A stretch of 64,000 bases of DNA from Jeotgalibacillus marinus (GTDB taxonomy: Bacteria > Bacillota > Bacilli > Bacillales > Jeotgalibacillaceae). The notes under the pieces were generated by a model, which did not search any database, was not told the DNA's origin, and saw only the letters and a list, made by a program, of their open reading frames with translations. The stretch spans positions 533,080-597,079 of the forward strand of contig NZ_JBFMIA010000001.1 in NCBI RefSeq assembly GCF_040801915.1, given 5' to 3'. Shown in pieces: positions 27,552 through 36,786 of the stretch. Numbering within the stretch: the stretch's first letter is position 1; every line of letters starts with the position of its first letter. The position numbers and the translations under genes are program-made.

Positions 27552-28244
27552 TTATTCGTCTCCTTCAGGAAAACAGTCGTATAACGTTCCCCTTTCAACA
27601 TTACATTGGGATAACACTTCACTCAGTGTGCCGCTTGCATGAAGTGTTCCGCTTTCGATAATGACAAATCGATCGGCGATCCGCTGAGCAGTATCAAGTA
27701 TGTGCGTACACATTAAAATTCCTGCACCACGTTCCCTCTCTTCTTCCAGCGTGGCAAGTAACAGTTTCGTAGCAGACGGATCAAGCCCCATAAATGGCTC
27801 ATCAATAATCCACAGTGATGGACGAGACATAAGTCCAAGCAAGATCATTGATTTTTGCTGCATCCCTTTTGAAAATGAACCTGGTAAATGATGGACAACA
27901 TCTGTTAAACGTAAACGTTGCAACCACTCTTTTACAAAGGGTTCCCATTCATTTTGTTTTAATTCTTCTATTGAAGCGACAAACTGAATATGCTCCCATA
28001 ACGTAAGATCTTCATAAAAAGTTGGCCTCTCAGGAATAAAAGAATAACGAATTCCTTTTTGTAATTCCACTTCTCCTTCAAGAAATGGCAATTGTCCCAT
28101 TAATGCTTTAATTGTGGTGCTTTTTCCAGCACCGTTTGAACCAATCATAGCCACAAGTTCACCTTGATTTACCGACAATCGAATGTTTTTAATCGTTGGT
28201 TCATTTGGTTCGTAACCACCTGATTGAATCGCAACATGCAACAT
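27552..28244 (-). CDS. ythP: ABC transporter ATP-binding protein (YthP-like)
   Basis: 230 aa single nucleotide-binding domain. Walker A GSNGAGKST (near residue 36), signature FSKGMQQKS, Walker B SLWIIDEPFMGLDP and the switch His in MCTHILDT. It energises the membrane protein encoded next to it. It is transcribed away from ytzE. Confidence 0.94.
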   Translation of the reverse strand: MLHVAIQSGGYEPNEPTIKNIRLSVNQGELVAMIGSNGAGKSTTIKALMGQLPFLEGEVELQKGIRYSFIPERPTFYEDLTLWEHIQFVASIEELKQNEWEPFVKEWLQRLRLTDVVHHLPGSFSKGMQQKSMILLGLMSRPSLWIIDEPFMGLDPSATKLLLATLEEERERGAGILMCTHILDTAQRIADRFVIIESGTLHASGTLSEVLSQCNVERGTLYDCFPEGDE

Positions 28245-28541
28245 GCTTTACACTCCCATCAGTACCCTTTTCTCCTTTACGAAAAATAATTTAAAAAGTT
28301 TCACCTATTGTTTAATTATGGGCATATTTCACTGATTTTTTGTTAACAAATTAGAAATAATATCATTTCACTAGAAATATACTTACAAAAATTGTACAAT
28401 GTAGTTGTCAGACAATATTATCGACTTTTTATGAAAAGGGGCTGTCTTAAGGCAAACCAACAAACCGTGTCGTTGATCGTTACTCAACATAGTGGTCTAC
28501 TGTAGTCATTGCCTAGGGAAAAAAGATGAGGGAGTGGTTTT

Positions 28542-28760
28542 TTGAAGCCTACTACGAATCGAATGCTAACTCGAATCAAATCGGTCTACATGTTCATTAA
28601 AGAAAATGGAACTGTGACGACAAGTGATTTGGTTGATGAATTTGGCATCACACCTCGCACCATTCAAAGAGATTTGAATGTGTTGGCCTACAACGATTTA
28701 GTGACTAGTCCTAGTCGCGGCAAATGGACGACAACACAAAAAAAAGTAAAAATATCATAG
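28542..28760 (+). CDS. ytzE: DeoR-type helix-turn-helix protein YtzE
   Basis: 72 aa, a lone DeoR-type winged helix: TTSDLVDEFGITPRTIQRDLNVL is the recognition helix region. It lacks the C-terminal sugar-phosphate sensor of full DeoR regulators, as does B. subtilis YtzE. TTG start after GAGGGAGTGG. The 300-nt upstream gap contains no gene. Its target is unknown. Confidence 0.88.
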   Translation: MKPTTNRMLTRIKSVYMFIKENGTVTTSDLVDEFGITPRTIQRDLNVLAYNDLVTSPSRGKWTTTQKKVKIS

Positions 28761-28767
28761 AAACGAA

Positions 28768-28890
28768 AACGTAGGCGGCTCGTTTGGCCCTGACACGTTA
28801 AGAAGACTTGCACAAATAGGCGCTTTTTGCCTAATGGGCGAGTTAGCTTATCACCTCAAGGGGCTAGCCACTTGCGCTGGAAGATGATTT
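28768..28890 (+). repeat. Structured intergenic element, copy 1
   Basis: Starts 7 nt after the ytzE stop: an AACGT/ACGTT stem encloses the core GGCTCGTTTGGCC. Further small palindromes follow (AGGC/GCCT at 28817-28835). The same layout recurs after ampS and mreBH. Confidence 0.5.
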
Positions 28891-28947
28891 ATTTAAATGT
28901 AAGTTATCCACCCAATTGCCGTAATATCGTTGTCTTATTCTATTTCT

Positions 28948-28990
28948 AAAAGCCCCCATCTCAATGTGTTGAGATGGGGGCTTTTGATTC
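28948..28990. terminator. Bidirectional terminator
   Basis: AAAAGCCCCCATCTCAA / TTGAGATGGGGGCTTTT, a 17-bp perfect stem with a 4-nt loop between convergent ytzE and the pseudouridine synthase gene. Confidence 0.95.
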
Positions 28991-29063
28991 GACTTAACTT
29001 GAAATGTAACAATGCGACTCTACAGTATTTAAGAAAAATAAATTTTCATGACTCCAAATCATA

Positions 29064-29777
29064 TTATTCTCGATTTTGCAATTTTACTAATTCATCTTCT
29101 ATTAATTCTCTATACTCGCCTATCTTGAGAACCGGATCTAATGTCAACGTTCCCATTGATATTCGCTGTAAATACGTCACTTCTTTGCCGACCGCTTGGA
29201 ACATACGCTTTACTTGATGAAATTTGCCTTCTGTAATCGTTAATTCAATTTCTGATGTAGAACCAGAAGAAAGAATAACCAGATCGCCGGGTTTCGTTTC
29301 GTAACCATCATCTAGTATGATACCCATTTTAAATGCTTCTTGGTCATGCTCGGTCACTTCACCGTCAATACGAGCAAAATATGTTTTTGGCACGTGCTTT
29401 TTTGGTGACAACAATTGATGAGAAAGCTGCCCATCGTTCGTTAACAGCAAGAGTCCTTCCGTATCTTTATCTAACCTACCGACAGGAAATGGTTCAAACA
29501 CTTGATATTCCACTGGCAACAAATCAATCACTGTTTTATGCTCACGATCTTCCGTTGCTGAAATGACCCCTTGTGGTTTATTCATGAGAATATAAATAAA
29601 TTCACGATACTCAATTTTCTCTCCATTTACCACAACAACTTGTTTAAATGGATCAACTTGAGCCTTCCCTTCTTTAGCAGGAACCCCATCTATCAAGACT
29701 GTCCCTGATTTCAATAATTTCTTCATTTCTTTCCGACTACCATAACCCATATTTGATAAAAGCTTATCTAAACGCAT
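29064..29777 (-). CDS. ytzG: rRNA pseudouridine synthase, RsuA/RluB family (YtzG-like)
   Basis: 237 aa. The N-terminal S4 RNA-binding domain (RLDKLLSNMGYGSRKEMKKLLKSG) is followed by the catalytic domain with GRLDKDTEGLLLLTNDG, where the Asp is the nucleophile. It isomerises one uridine in 16S or 23S rRNA. ATG after GGAGTGA; the upstream GTG is rejected. Confidence 0.92.
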   Translation of the reverse strand: MRLDKLLSNMGYGSRKEMKKLLKSGTVLIDGVPAKEGKAQVDPFKQVVVVNGEKIEYREFIYILMNKPQGVISATEDREHKTVIDLLPVEYQVFEPFPVGRLDKDTEGLLLLTNDGQLSHQLLSPKKHVPKTYFARIDGEVTEHDQEAFKMGIILDDGYETKPGDLVILSSGSTSEIELTITEGKFHQVKRMFQAVGKEVTYLQRISMGTLTLDPVLKIGEYRELIEDELVKLQNRE

Positions 29778-29807
29778 ATAAGTCACTCCTTTGCGAACCT
29801 AACAAAA

Positions 29808-29836
29808 GCCAGTGCTGAACTGGCTCCTTTTATTTA
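29808..29836 (-). terminator. Terminator after ytgP
   Basis: AGCCAGT / ACTGGCT stem followed by TTTTGTT on the minus strand. Confidence 0.7.
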
Positions 29837-29904
29837 ATAAAAGATAGTAGTGATTGATTTATTGCAACTTACGATAACGTCTACACCTAGCTGTCAAGAC
29901 TCAA

Positions 29905-31539
29905 CTAAGACGTAAATCTCTTTCTGAGACGTGTAATACGTTCTCCGAATAGTTTATCTGCCAGACGTGATTTCAAGCTTAAGACGAAATACACAAACGC
30001 TCCAACGATTCCACATACAGCGAGGATAAGTATCGCTTGCCAGCGGTTTGAAGGGTCAAGGAAAAACGTTAGTCCGAAATAAAACAGTAGCACAGGCACA
30101 GCCATAATAACGTTAAATATTACCATTAGCGTTGTGCGCTTAATCACTATTCTATATTTGTAAGCAGCAAAGTGACGAATCACGAGCAAATTGATCATAA
30201 TAGCAACTACGTACCCAATACTTGTTGCTAAGACAGCCCCTTGAACTTCCATCATCTGCACAAGCGGGATATTGATGGAGAGCTTTACGAGTAAACCAAC
30301 GAGTAGACTGAGCACACTCCAACGCTGTTCATTGATCCCTTGCATCATTGCAGCAGTAACGTGGAAAAGAGCAAACAAAATGGCCACTGGTGCATACGTA
30401 CGTAACACTTCCGTACCTAATTCACTAGCACCGTAGAATACCGTATACGCTGGTTCAGCAAGTAACGCCAAGCCAATTGCTGCAGGCATTGTTAAGAAAA
30501 GTAATATTTGAAACGTTTGATCAAGCTGATTATTTAAGCCTCGCCAATCCCCCTTTGCAAACGTTTTAGTAACAACTGGAATAAGTGTCAGCGCGAACGC
30601 AGTTGCAAGTGAGACTGGGATGATCACGAGTTTATGCGTAGTAAAGGATAAGATCCCATACTGATCATCGGAGACTGCTGCTAATCCAATCGAAGCCATT
30701 GCACGGTTAAATGTCACGGTATCGACTAATTGGAACAACGGATTTGCCACTCCAACAAGGACAAAAGGAATGGAGTACAGCAAAATCTCTTTATACATAT
30801 CTTTAATTGAAATTTGAACTTCACCGCGATTATTCTCAAGCATTTTATCTAAATGAGGCTTTCGTTTAAAGTAATACCAAATGAGTAATGCTAAACTAGC
30901 AGCCCCTCCAACAAATGCACCGAACGTTGCGACCGCAATCGCTGTGGTCATCGAACCGTCCATTACGTACAAAACAACATACACACCTACAAGGAGGAAA
31001 ACAATACGTACGATTTGCTCAATAACATTCGATACAGCTGTTGGTCCCATCGACTCATGCCCTTGGAAAAACCCTCGTATTAAACTCATAAATGGGATAA
31101 TGATAAGTGCAAAACTTACCGCTCGAATCACGGTCGTCACTTGCTCAATGGTAATTTGTTGCTCATCCGCTGGGATCGCTAAACCAGCAAAAAACGGAGC
31201 GAACGTATACATGATCAAAAAGGAGAGAAACCCCGTTAATGTCATTAACCATAGACCTGATCTGAAAAGCCTTCGCCCGATTTCATATTCTTCTAATGCA
31301 TTATATTTAGCAACAAATTTCGACACAGCTAATGGGACTCCGGCTGTTGCAACCGATATAAAGATCGTATAAGGAATATATCCGTAAGAATAGAGAGCTG
31401 TAGCACTCACATCATTTCCTAGTAAGAATGTAAACGGAATCACAAAAAACAAACCAAGAAATTTTGAAATAAATGTCCCAAGCGTTAATATAAACGTTCC
31501 TCTTACTAATGTAGATTTTGACATAGATTTTATTTTCAC
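29905..31539 (-). CDS. ytgP: MurJ-type lipid II flippase / polysaccharide transporter YtgP
   Basis: 544 aa with about 14 membrane helices, starting STLVRGTFILTLGTFISKFLG, the MOP/MVF superfamily pattern. The B. subtilis orthologue YtgP is the MurJ flippase that moves lipid II across the membrane. GTG at 31539 or ATG at 31524 (MSKSTL) may be the start; SD evidence does not decide. Confidence 0.92.
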   Translation of the reverse strand: MKIKSMSKSTLVRGTFILTLGTFISKFLGLFFVIPFTFLLGNDVSATALYSYGYIPYTIFISVATAGVPLAVSKFVAKYNALEEYEIGRRLFRSGLWLMTLTGFLSFLIMYTFAPFFAGLAIPADEQQITIEQVTTVIRAVSFALIIIPFMSLIRGFFQGHESMGPTAVSNVIEQIVRIVFLLVGVYVVLYVMDGSMTTAIAVATFGAFVGGAASLALLIWYYFKRKPHLDKMLENNRGEVQISIKDMYKEILLYSIPFVLVGVANPLFQLVDTVTFNRAMASIGLAAVSDDQYGILSFTTHKLVIIPVSLATAFALTLIPVVTKTFAKGDWRGLNNQLDQTFQILLFLTMPAAIGLALLAEPAYTVFYGASELGTEVLRTYAPVAILFALFHVTAAMMQGINEQRWSVLSLLVGLLVKLSINIPLVQMMEVQGAVLATSIGYVVAIMINLLVIRHFAAYKYRIVIKRTTLMVIFNVIMAVPVLLFYFGLTFFLDPSNRWQAILILAVCGIVGAFVYFVLSLKSRLADKLFGERITRLRKRFTS

Positions 31540-31706
31540 TTCCCAATCTAAGGAAAAACTGATTTTTCGACACTAACCATTAGTTTACTACTCCATTAGA
31601 GTAATGACAATCGATTTACGACTCCTATTCGGACAAATCGTTGAACATCATGCGTAGTAACGATAAAATAAATCAAGTATGTATTGAAGAAAAGTTGGTG
31701 AGAAAA

Positions 31707-32975
31707 ATGAAATATGACGTCATCGTCGTTGGCGGTGGTCCTTCTGGACTCATGGCCGCAATTGCTGCTGGCGAAAAAAAAGAGCGTGTATTACTCGTTG
31801 ATAAAGGATCAAAGCTTGGCAAAAAGTTAGCCATATCTGGTGGTGGTCGCTGCAATGTAACAAACCGATTGCCAGTTGATGAAATCATTAAACACATCCC
31901 TGGGAATGGACGTTTTTTACACAGCGCTTTTTCCATTTTTAACAATGAAGATATTATTGCTTTTTTCGAAGGGCTTGGTGTGGCATTAAAAGAAGAAGAT
32001 CATGGACGCATGTTCCCTGTTTCCAATAAAGCGCAGTCGGTGGTAGACGCATTGCTTCGCAGACTTGGAGAACTTCATGTAGAAATTCGAACAAATGTTG
32101 AAGTCGCAGATCTTCTTGTCAATGAGGAATCAGTCGAAGGCATCCAGTTAGTAAATGGAGATCAAATTATGGCTAATGCAGTTGTTCTGGCTGTTGGGGG
32201 TAAATCCGTTCCACAAACCGGCTCAACAGGTGATGGCTATCCATGGGTCGAAAAAGCAGGACATACCGTAACTGAGCTTTTCCCAACAGAAGTACCTTTG
32301 CTATCAAACGAACCATTTATCAAAAACCGAAAGCTACAAGGTCTCGCATTAAGAGGAGCTGCGGTTAGCGTGTTAAATAAAAAAGGCAAGCCACTAGTCA
32401 CACACGAAATGGACATGCTCTTTACCCATTTTGGTTTATCCGGTCCAGCCATTTTACGTTGTAGTCAATTTGTAGTGAAGGAAATGAAAAAGCAAAAAGG
32501 GGAAGCCGTTGTTGTCCGCATCGACTCTATGCCTTCAATTAATGCCGAATCTCTTTTCCAACAGCTTCATAAAGAAGCAAAAGATCAAGCGAAAAAAGCG
32601 GTTAAAAATGTATGGAAGGGACTTATTCCAGAACGCTATCTGGACTTTTTAATGGAGCGTTCTGAGATTGATCCAGACCAACAAGCTGGTACCATTGCCA
32701 CGGATAAATTTCGTTTGGTAGTTCATCTAATGAAATCGTTCGAGCTACGCGTGAATGGTACTCAATCCATTGAAAAAGCCTTTGTTACAGGTGGCGGAGT
32801 ATCCGTTAAAGAAATCGAACCGAAAACGATGGCATCAAAAAAATGTAGCGGATTATTTGTTTGCGGTGAGTTATTGGATATTCATGGCTACACGGGAGGA
32901 TACAACATTACCTCAGCGCTTGTAACTGGACGATTAGCTGGGACGAATGCTGGGATGATGGATGTTCCTTTATAA
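31707..32975 (+). CDS. ytfP: HI0933-family flavoprotein YtfP
   Basis: 422 aa. FAD-binding Rossmann motif VIVVGGGPSGLMAA at residues 5-18, GKKLAISGGGRCNVTN, and the C-terminal GELLDIHGYTGGYNITSALVTG typical of the HI0933/YhiN/BaiN family. Oxidoreductase of unknown substrate. ATG with TTGGTGAG upstream; the 22-residue upstream frame is rejected. Confidence 0.92.
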   Translation: MKYDVIVVGGGPSGLMAAIAAGEKKERVLLVDKGSKLGKKLAISGGGRCNVTNRLPVDEIIKHIPGNGRFLHSAFSIFNNEDIIAFFEGLGVALKEEDHGRMFPVSNKAQSVVDALLRRLGELHVEIRTNVEVADLLVNEESVEGIQLVNGDQIMANAVVLAVGGKSVPQTGSTGDGYPWVEKAGHTVTELFPTEVPLLSNEPFIKNRKLQGLALRGAAVSVLNKKGKPLVTHEMDMLFTHFGLSGPAILRCSQFVVKEMKKQKGEAVVVRIDSMPSINAESLFQQLHKEAKDQAKKAVKNVWKGLIPERYLDFLMERSEIDPDQQAGTIATDKFRLVVHLMKSFELRVNGTQSIEKAFVTGGGVSVKEIEPKTMASKKCSGLFVCGELLDIHGYTGGYNITSALVTGRLAGTNAGMMDVPL

Positions 32976-33042
32976 AATGGGGTCGCTTAATACGTTGAAT
33001 GTAGAACACTTCAATGGTAAAGTGTGCGAACGAATTGAATTT

Positions 33043-33090
33043 ATTGAAAAGGTCATTCTCTCCCTTAAGGTAAATGACCTTTTCAATTGT
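33043..33090 (+). terminator. Hairpin after ytfP
   Basis: ATTGAAAAGGTCATT / AATGACCTTTTCAAT, 15-bp perfect stem with a 15-nt loop; only a weak T run follows. Confidence 0.6.
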
Positions 33091-33199
33091 AGTCCTGAGA
33101 ATAAATTTAAAAAGCCATTTGTCGGACTTTTTAGCGAATTAAACAAACTATTAAACTAAAGGTATAGTTTAGTGACTCTAGTTAATTGGAGCTTAATTT

Positions 33200-33439
33200 A
33201 TGAAAAATAAAAAAACCACTGTTAAACAACTGATTTTAGGTTACATTCTGTTTGGGATATTCATTATACTGGGGTGTTTACAAATTATGTTAACTCCTTT
33301 CACTTTCGTTAGAGGTATTAATTTAATAAGTGTTATCGCTTTTTCGATGGGTGTAGGTGCATTTAGTAAGAGAGCATTTTATATTACAAAGAAGATGATT
33401 GATGAAAATCATAATCTAAAAATCCCCACCACAAAATAA
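33200..33439 (+). CDS. Small two-helix membrane protein
   Basis: 79 aa. Two hydrophobic helices (QLILGYILFGIFIILGCLQI and LISVIAFSMGVGAF) lie between a basic N-terminus and a charged tail. GGAG is 8-9 nt before the ATG. It is bounded by hairpins on both sides, so it is a single-gene unit. No family recognised. Confidence 0.7.
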   Translation: MKNKKTTVKQLILGYILFGIFIILGCLQIMLTPFTFVRGINLISVIAFSMGVGAFSKRAFYITKKMIDENHNLKIPTTK

Positions 33440-33459
33440 GTTTCATATTAAAACTACAA

Positions 33460-33496
33460 AGCGCTTAATCCCTTTATAATCAAGGGATTAAGCGCT
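33460..33496. terminator. Bidirectional terminator
   Basis: AGCGCTTAATCCCTT / AAGGGATTAAGCGCT between convergent genes. Confidence 0.9.
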
Positions 33497-33547
33497 ATTT
33501 TGTGAGTATATTTTTTAAAACCTTATTCAAGAGAGTGACCTATACGT

Positions 33548-33862
33548 TTATCCTTTTGGTTTTGTTTCGCCACCATATTCAAGCATACCGCCTGTCATGT
33601 TTACGACTTTGTAGCCGTGATCGTGTAAGAACCAGCCAACATTTTCACTACGGCGACCTGAGCGGCAGATTAAAATATATTCATTGTCTTGGTCAAGGTC
33701 GTCTAAACTCATTGCAATTTCGCCCATCACGATGTGTGTTGCTTGAGGAATCATCCCTTCAGCCACTTCATCTTCTTCACGAACATCGACTAAATGGAGT
33801 TCTTCCCCCGCTTTAAGCTTTTGTTGAACCTCTTGTGCTGTGATCGTTTTAAGTTCTGACAT
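33548..33862 (-). CDS. ytwF: Rhodanese-like sulfurtransferase YtwF
   Basis: 104 aa single rhodanese domain: LVDVREEDEVAEGMI near residue 24 and the active-site loop CRSGRRS with the persulfide Cys. Cytosolic sulfur carrier; partner unknown. AAAGGGAG lies 7 nt before ATG. Confidence 0.93.
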   Translation of the reverse strand: MSELKTITAQEVQQKLKAGEELHLVDVREEDEVAEGMIPQATHIVMGEIAMSLDDLDQDNEYILICRSGRRSENVGWFLHDHGYKVVNMTGGMLEYGGETKPKG

Positions 33863-33922
33863 CGTTAACTCCCTTTCTTCCCTTTATAATTATTTATAGT
33901 ATACCAAAAAAGGTCTTACGCC

Positions 33923-33977
33923 TAAAACAAAAGGTGTCATCCCTTCCCCAAACCTTTTGTGGGAGGAATGACACCGA
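33923..33977 (-). terminator. Terminator after leuS
   Basis: GGTGTCAT / ATGACACC with an inner CCTCCCACAAAAGGTTTGGGGAAGG fold, then TTTTGTTTT on the minus strand. Confidence 0.8.
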
Positions 33978-33994
33978 TCATAAATAGCGTTTCT

Positions 33995-36406
33995 TTAGTT
34001 CGCTACAATATTCACAAGTTTCCCTGGAACAGCAATCACTTTGCGAACGGTTTTGCCTTCGATTGCTGACTGGATTGATGCATCTTCCATTGCAATCTGC
34101 TCCATTTGATCCTTACTTGCCTCTTTTGCGATCATCATTTTACGTTTCAGCTTGCCGTTCACTTGAACAACAATTTCAACTTCATTATCAACTAACTTCG
34201 ACTCATCAAATGTTGGCCATGCAGCATAGGTGATCTCTGTTTCACCAAGTTTTTCCCATAACTCTTCAGCTAAATGAGGGGCAAACGGTGACAGCATTTT
34301 AACGAATCCTTTCACATATTCAACTGGAAGCACATCTACTTTGTATGCTTCGTTTATAAACACCATCATTTGTGAGATGGCTGTGTTGAAACGAATACCT
34401 TCCGTATCCTCCGTTACTTTTTTCACCGTTTGATTATACACTTTATCCAATGCTTCGTTTGATTGATCTTTAACTGTTTCAGCTAGTGTACCTTCATTGG
34501 TAATAAACAAACGCCAAACGCGATCAAGGAAACGACGTGCACCATCAAGTCCATTTTCTGACCAAGCGATGGATGCATCAAGTGGTCCCATAAACATTTC
34601 GTAGACGCGTAGTGTATCCGCACCATGACTTTCAATGATTTCATCAGGGTTTACAACGTTCCCTTTTGATTTACTCATTTTTTCATTGTTTTCACCTAGG
34701 ATCATTCCTTGGTTAAACAATTTTTGGAATGGCTCTTTCGTATGAACCACGCCGATATCATACAATACTTTGTGCCAGAAACGAGCGTAAAGCAAGTGAA
34801 GTACAGCATGTTCTGCACCACCGATGTAAATATCAACAGGTAACCAGTGTTTAAGTTTTTCAGGATCAGCAAGTGCTTCTTCGTTCGTTGGATCGATGTA
34901 ACGAAGGTAATACCAGCAGCTGCCTGCCCATTGCGGCATCGTATTCGTTTCACGACGACCTTTTTTACCTGTTTCAGGATCAACAACATTTACCCACTCT
35001 TCAATGTTCGCAAGTGGAGATTCACCTGTACCAGATGGTTTAATGTTTGTTGTTTTCGGAAGTTCAAGTGGTAATTCATCAACTGGAACACCTGTTGTTG
35101 TGCCATCTTCCCAATGGATAATCGGAATCGGCTCACCCCAATAGCGTTGACGGCTAAATAACCAGTCGCGCAGACGATACGTAATTTTCTTTGAACCAAG
35201 TTGCTTTTCTTCTAACCATTCAATCGCTTTACTAATTCCTTCTTCTTTGCCGAGTCCATTTATGAAGTCAGAGTTAACATGGGTACCCTCGCCAGTGTAC
35301 GCTTCTTTTGAGACGTCTCCACCTTCAACGACTTCAATGATTGGAAGGTCGAATTTTTGAGCAAACTCATAGTCTCGCTCGTCATGCGCCGGGACCGCCA
35401 TGATCGCACCGCTGCCGTAGCTCATAAGAACATAATCGGCAACCCAAATCGGCATTTTTTCGTTATTTACAGGGTTAATCGCATAAGCACCTGTGAATAC
35501 ACCTGATTTGTCTTTCGCAAGATCTGTTCGTTCAAGGTCACTTTTTGATTTAACTTCGTCGATATAGTTAGCAACAGCTTCTTTCTGCTCGCCAACAGTA
35601 ATTCGATCAACCAGGGGATGCTCAGGTGCAATGACTGCATACGTTGCACCAAATAAAGTATCAGGACGAGTTGTAAACACGTCAAAAGTTTCGTTAGTGT
35701 CTGCAATGTGGAACGTAATTTCAGCTCCTTCAGATTTGCCGACCCAGTTACGTTGCATATCTTTAATGCTTTCTGGCCAATCCAGCTCTTCTAAATCATC
35801 AATGAGACGATCTGCGTAAGCGGTGATTTTCAATACCCACTGCCTCATCGGACGACGTTCAACAGGATGTCCTCCACGTTCACTTTTGCCATCGATAATT
35901 TCTTCATTCGCTAACACCGTACCAAGTGCAGGACACCAGTTAACAGCCACCTCATCCACATAAGCCAATCCTTTTTCATAAAGCTTAAGGAAAATCCACT
36001 GTGTCCATTTATAATAGCTTGGATCTGTTGTGCTAATTTCACGATCCCAATCGTATGAAAAACCAAGTTCTTGAATTTGACGACGGAATGTATCAATGTT
36101 TATCTTTGTAAATTCTGCTGGGTCATTGCCTGTATCAAGTGCATATTGCTCTGCTGGAAGACCAAACGCATCCCATCCCATTGGATGAAGAACATTGTAG
36201 CCTTGCATGCGCTTGAAACGTGCTAAAATATCGGTCGCTGTATAACCTTCTGGATGTCCTACATGCAATCCAGATCCAGATGGGTACGGAAACATATCGA
36301 GTGCATAAAATTTCTTTTTACCAAGATCATCGGTTGTTTTAAATGTTTTGTGGTCAGCCCAATGCTTCTGCCACTTTTTTTCGATTTGTTGATGATGAAA
36401 ACTCAT
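33995..36406 (-). CDS. leuS: Leucyl-tRNA synthetase
   Basis: 803 aa class I synthetase. HVGH (of the HIGH type) at residue ~50 in SGSGLHVGHPEGYT and KMSKSKGNVVNPDE near 575 form the ATP site; the CP1 editing domain lies at ~220-420. The start MSFHHQQIEKKW has AGGAGG 7 nt upstream; 16 residues of the longer frame are rejected. Controlled by the T-box leader upstream. Confidence 0.98.
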   Translation of the reverse strand: MSFHHQQIEKKWQKHWADHKTFKTTDDLGKKKFYALDMFPYPSGSGLHVGHPEGYTATDILARFKRMQGYNVLHPMGWDAFGLPAEQYALDTGNDPAEFTKINIDTFRRQIQELGFSYDWDREISTTDPSYYKWTQWIFLKLYEKGLAYVDEVAVNWCPALGTVLANEEIIDGKSERGGHPVERRPMRQWVLKITAYADRLIDDLEELDWPESIKDMQRNWVGKSEGAEITFHIADTNETFDVFTTRPDTLFGATYAVIAPEHPLVDRITVGEQKEAVANYIDEVKSKSDLERTDLAKDKSGVFTGAYAINPVNNEKMPIWVADYVLMSYGSGAIMAVPAHDERDYEFAQKFDLPIIEVVEGGDVSKEAYTGEGTHVNSDFINGLGKEEGISKAIEWLEEKQLGSKKITYRLRDWLFSRQRYWGEPIPIIHWEDGTTTGVPVDELPLELPKTTNIKPSGTGESPLANIEEWVNVVDPETGKKGRRETNTMPQWAGSCWYYLRYIDPTNEEALADPEKLKHWLPVDIYIGGAEHAVLHLLYARFWHKVLYDIGVVHTKEPFQKLFNQGMILGENNEKMSKSKGNVVNPDEIIESHGADTLRVYEMFMGPLDASIAWSENGLDGARRFLDRVWRLFITNEGTLAETVKDQSNEALDKVYNQTVKKVTEDTEGIRFNTAISQMMVFINEAYKVDVLPVEYVKGFVKMLSPFAPHLAEELWEKLGETEITYAAWPTFDESKLVDNEVEIVVQVNGKLKRKMMIAKEASKDQMEQIAMEDASIQSAIEGKTVRKVIAVPGKLVNIVAN

Positions 36407-36445
36407 GACAATTCCTCCTAATGCATCTAGTTCTATTTTCCTACA

Positions 36446-36687
36446 AAAATACAAAAACCCCCGCCCCTATAATGGGACGAGAGTTAGTTAGAAATCTCCC
36501 GCGGTACCACCCAAATTCGTGTACACGCACTTTGAAAAAGTTATCATCCTTATCGCGGAATACGGATTGTGCTACCATTTTTCGCACAATCGACTCAGAG
36601 GTGAGTTCATGATTCATTCGGCTAACTTCCACCGTCCGTTAGCTCTCTTTAGGCTCGAATTGAAATCCCTACTAATCCTCTTCAACG
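36446..36687 (-). promoter_or_regulatory. T-box leader of leuS
   Basis: The T-box antiterminator sequence GGGTGGTACCGCGGGAG is at 36496-36512 on the minus strand, followed by a terminator (CTCGTCCC...GGGGCGGG then T5) at about 36450-36482. Stem I has the AGTA box (GGATTAGTAGGG) and a candidate Leu specifier CUC at 36603-36605 (ATGAACTCAC). Uncharged tRNA-Leu would stabilise the antiterminator and allow leuS transcription. Confidence 0.95.
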
Positions 36688-36693
36688 TCTAAT

Positions 36694-36722
36694 TTTATAG
36701 AATTCTATTCCATTATATTCAA
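36694..36722 (-). promoter_or_regulatory. SigA-type promoter of leuS
   Basis: TTGAAT, 17-nt spacer, TATAAA on the minus strand, about 7 nt before the T-box stem I. Confidence 0.75.
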
Positions 36723-36786
36723 TGAAAGACCGACTTACAAGCCTTTTCTTCCATGCAGTATAGTCGAATTCATCATTTTTTATTCA

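Noticed and set aside
36441..36632. Open frames over the T-box
   Set aside because: They are by-products of the structured leuS leader; conserved T-box sequence explains them.
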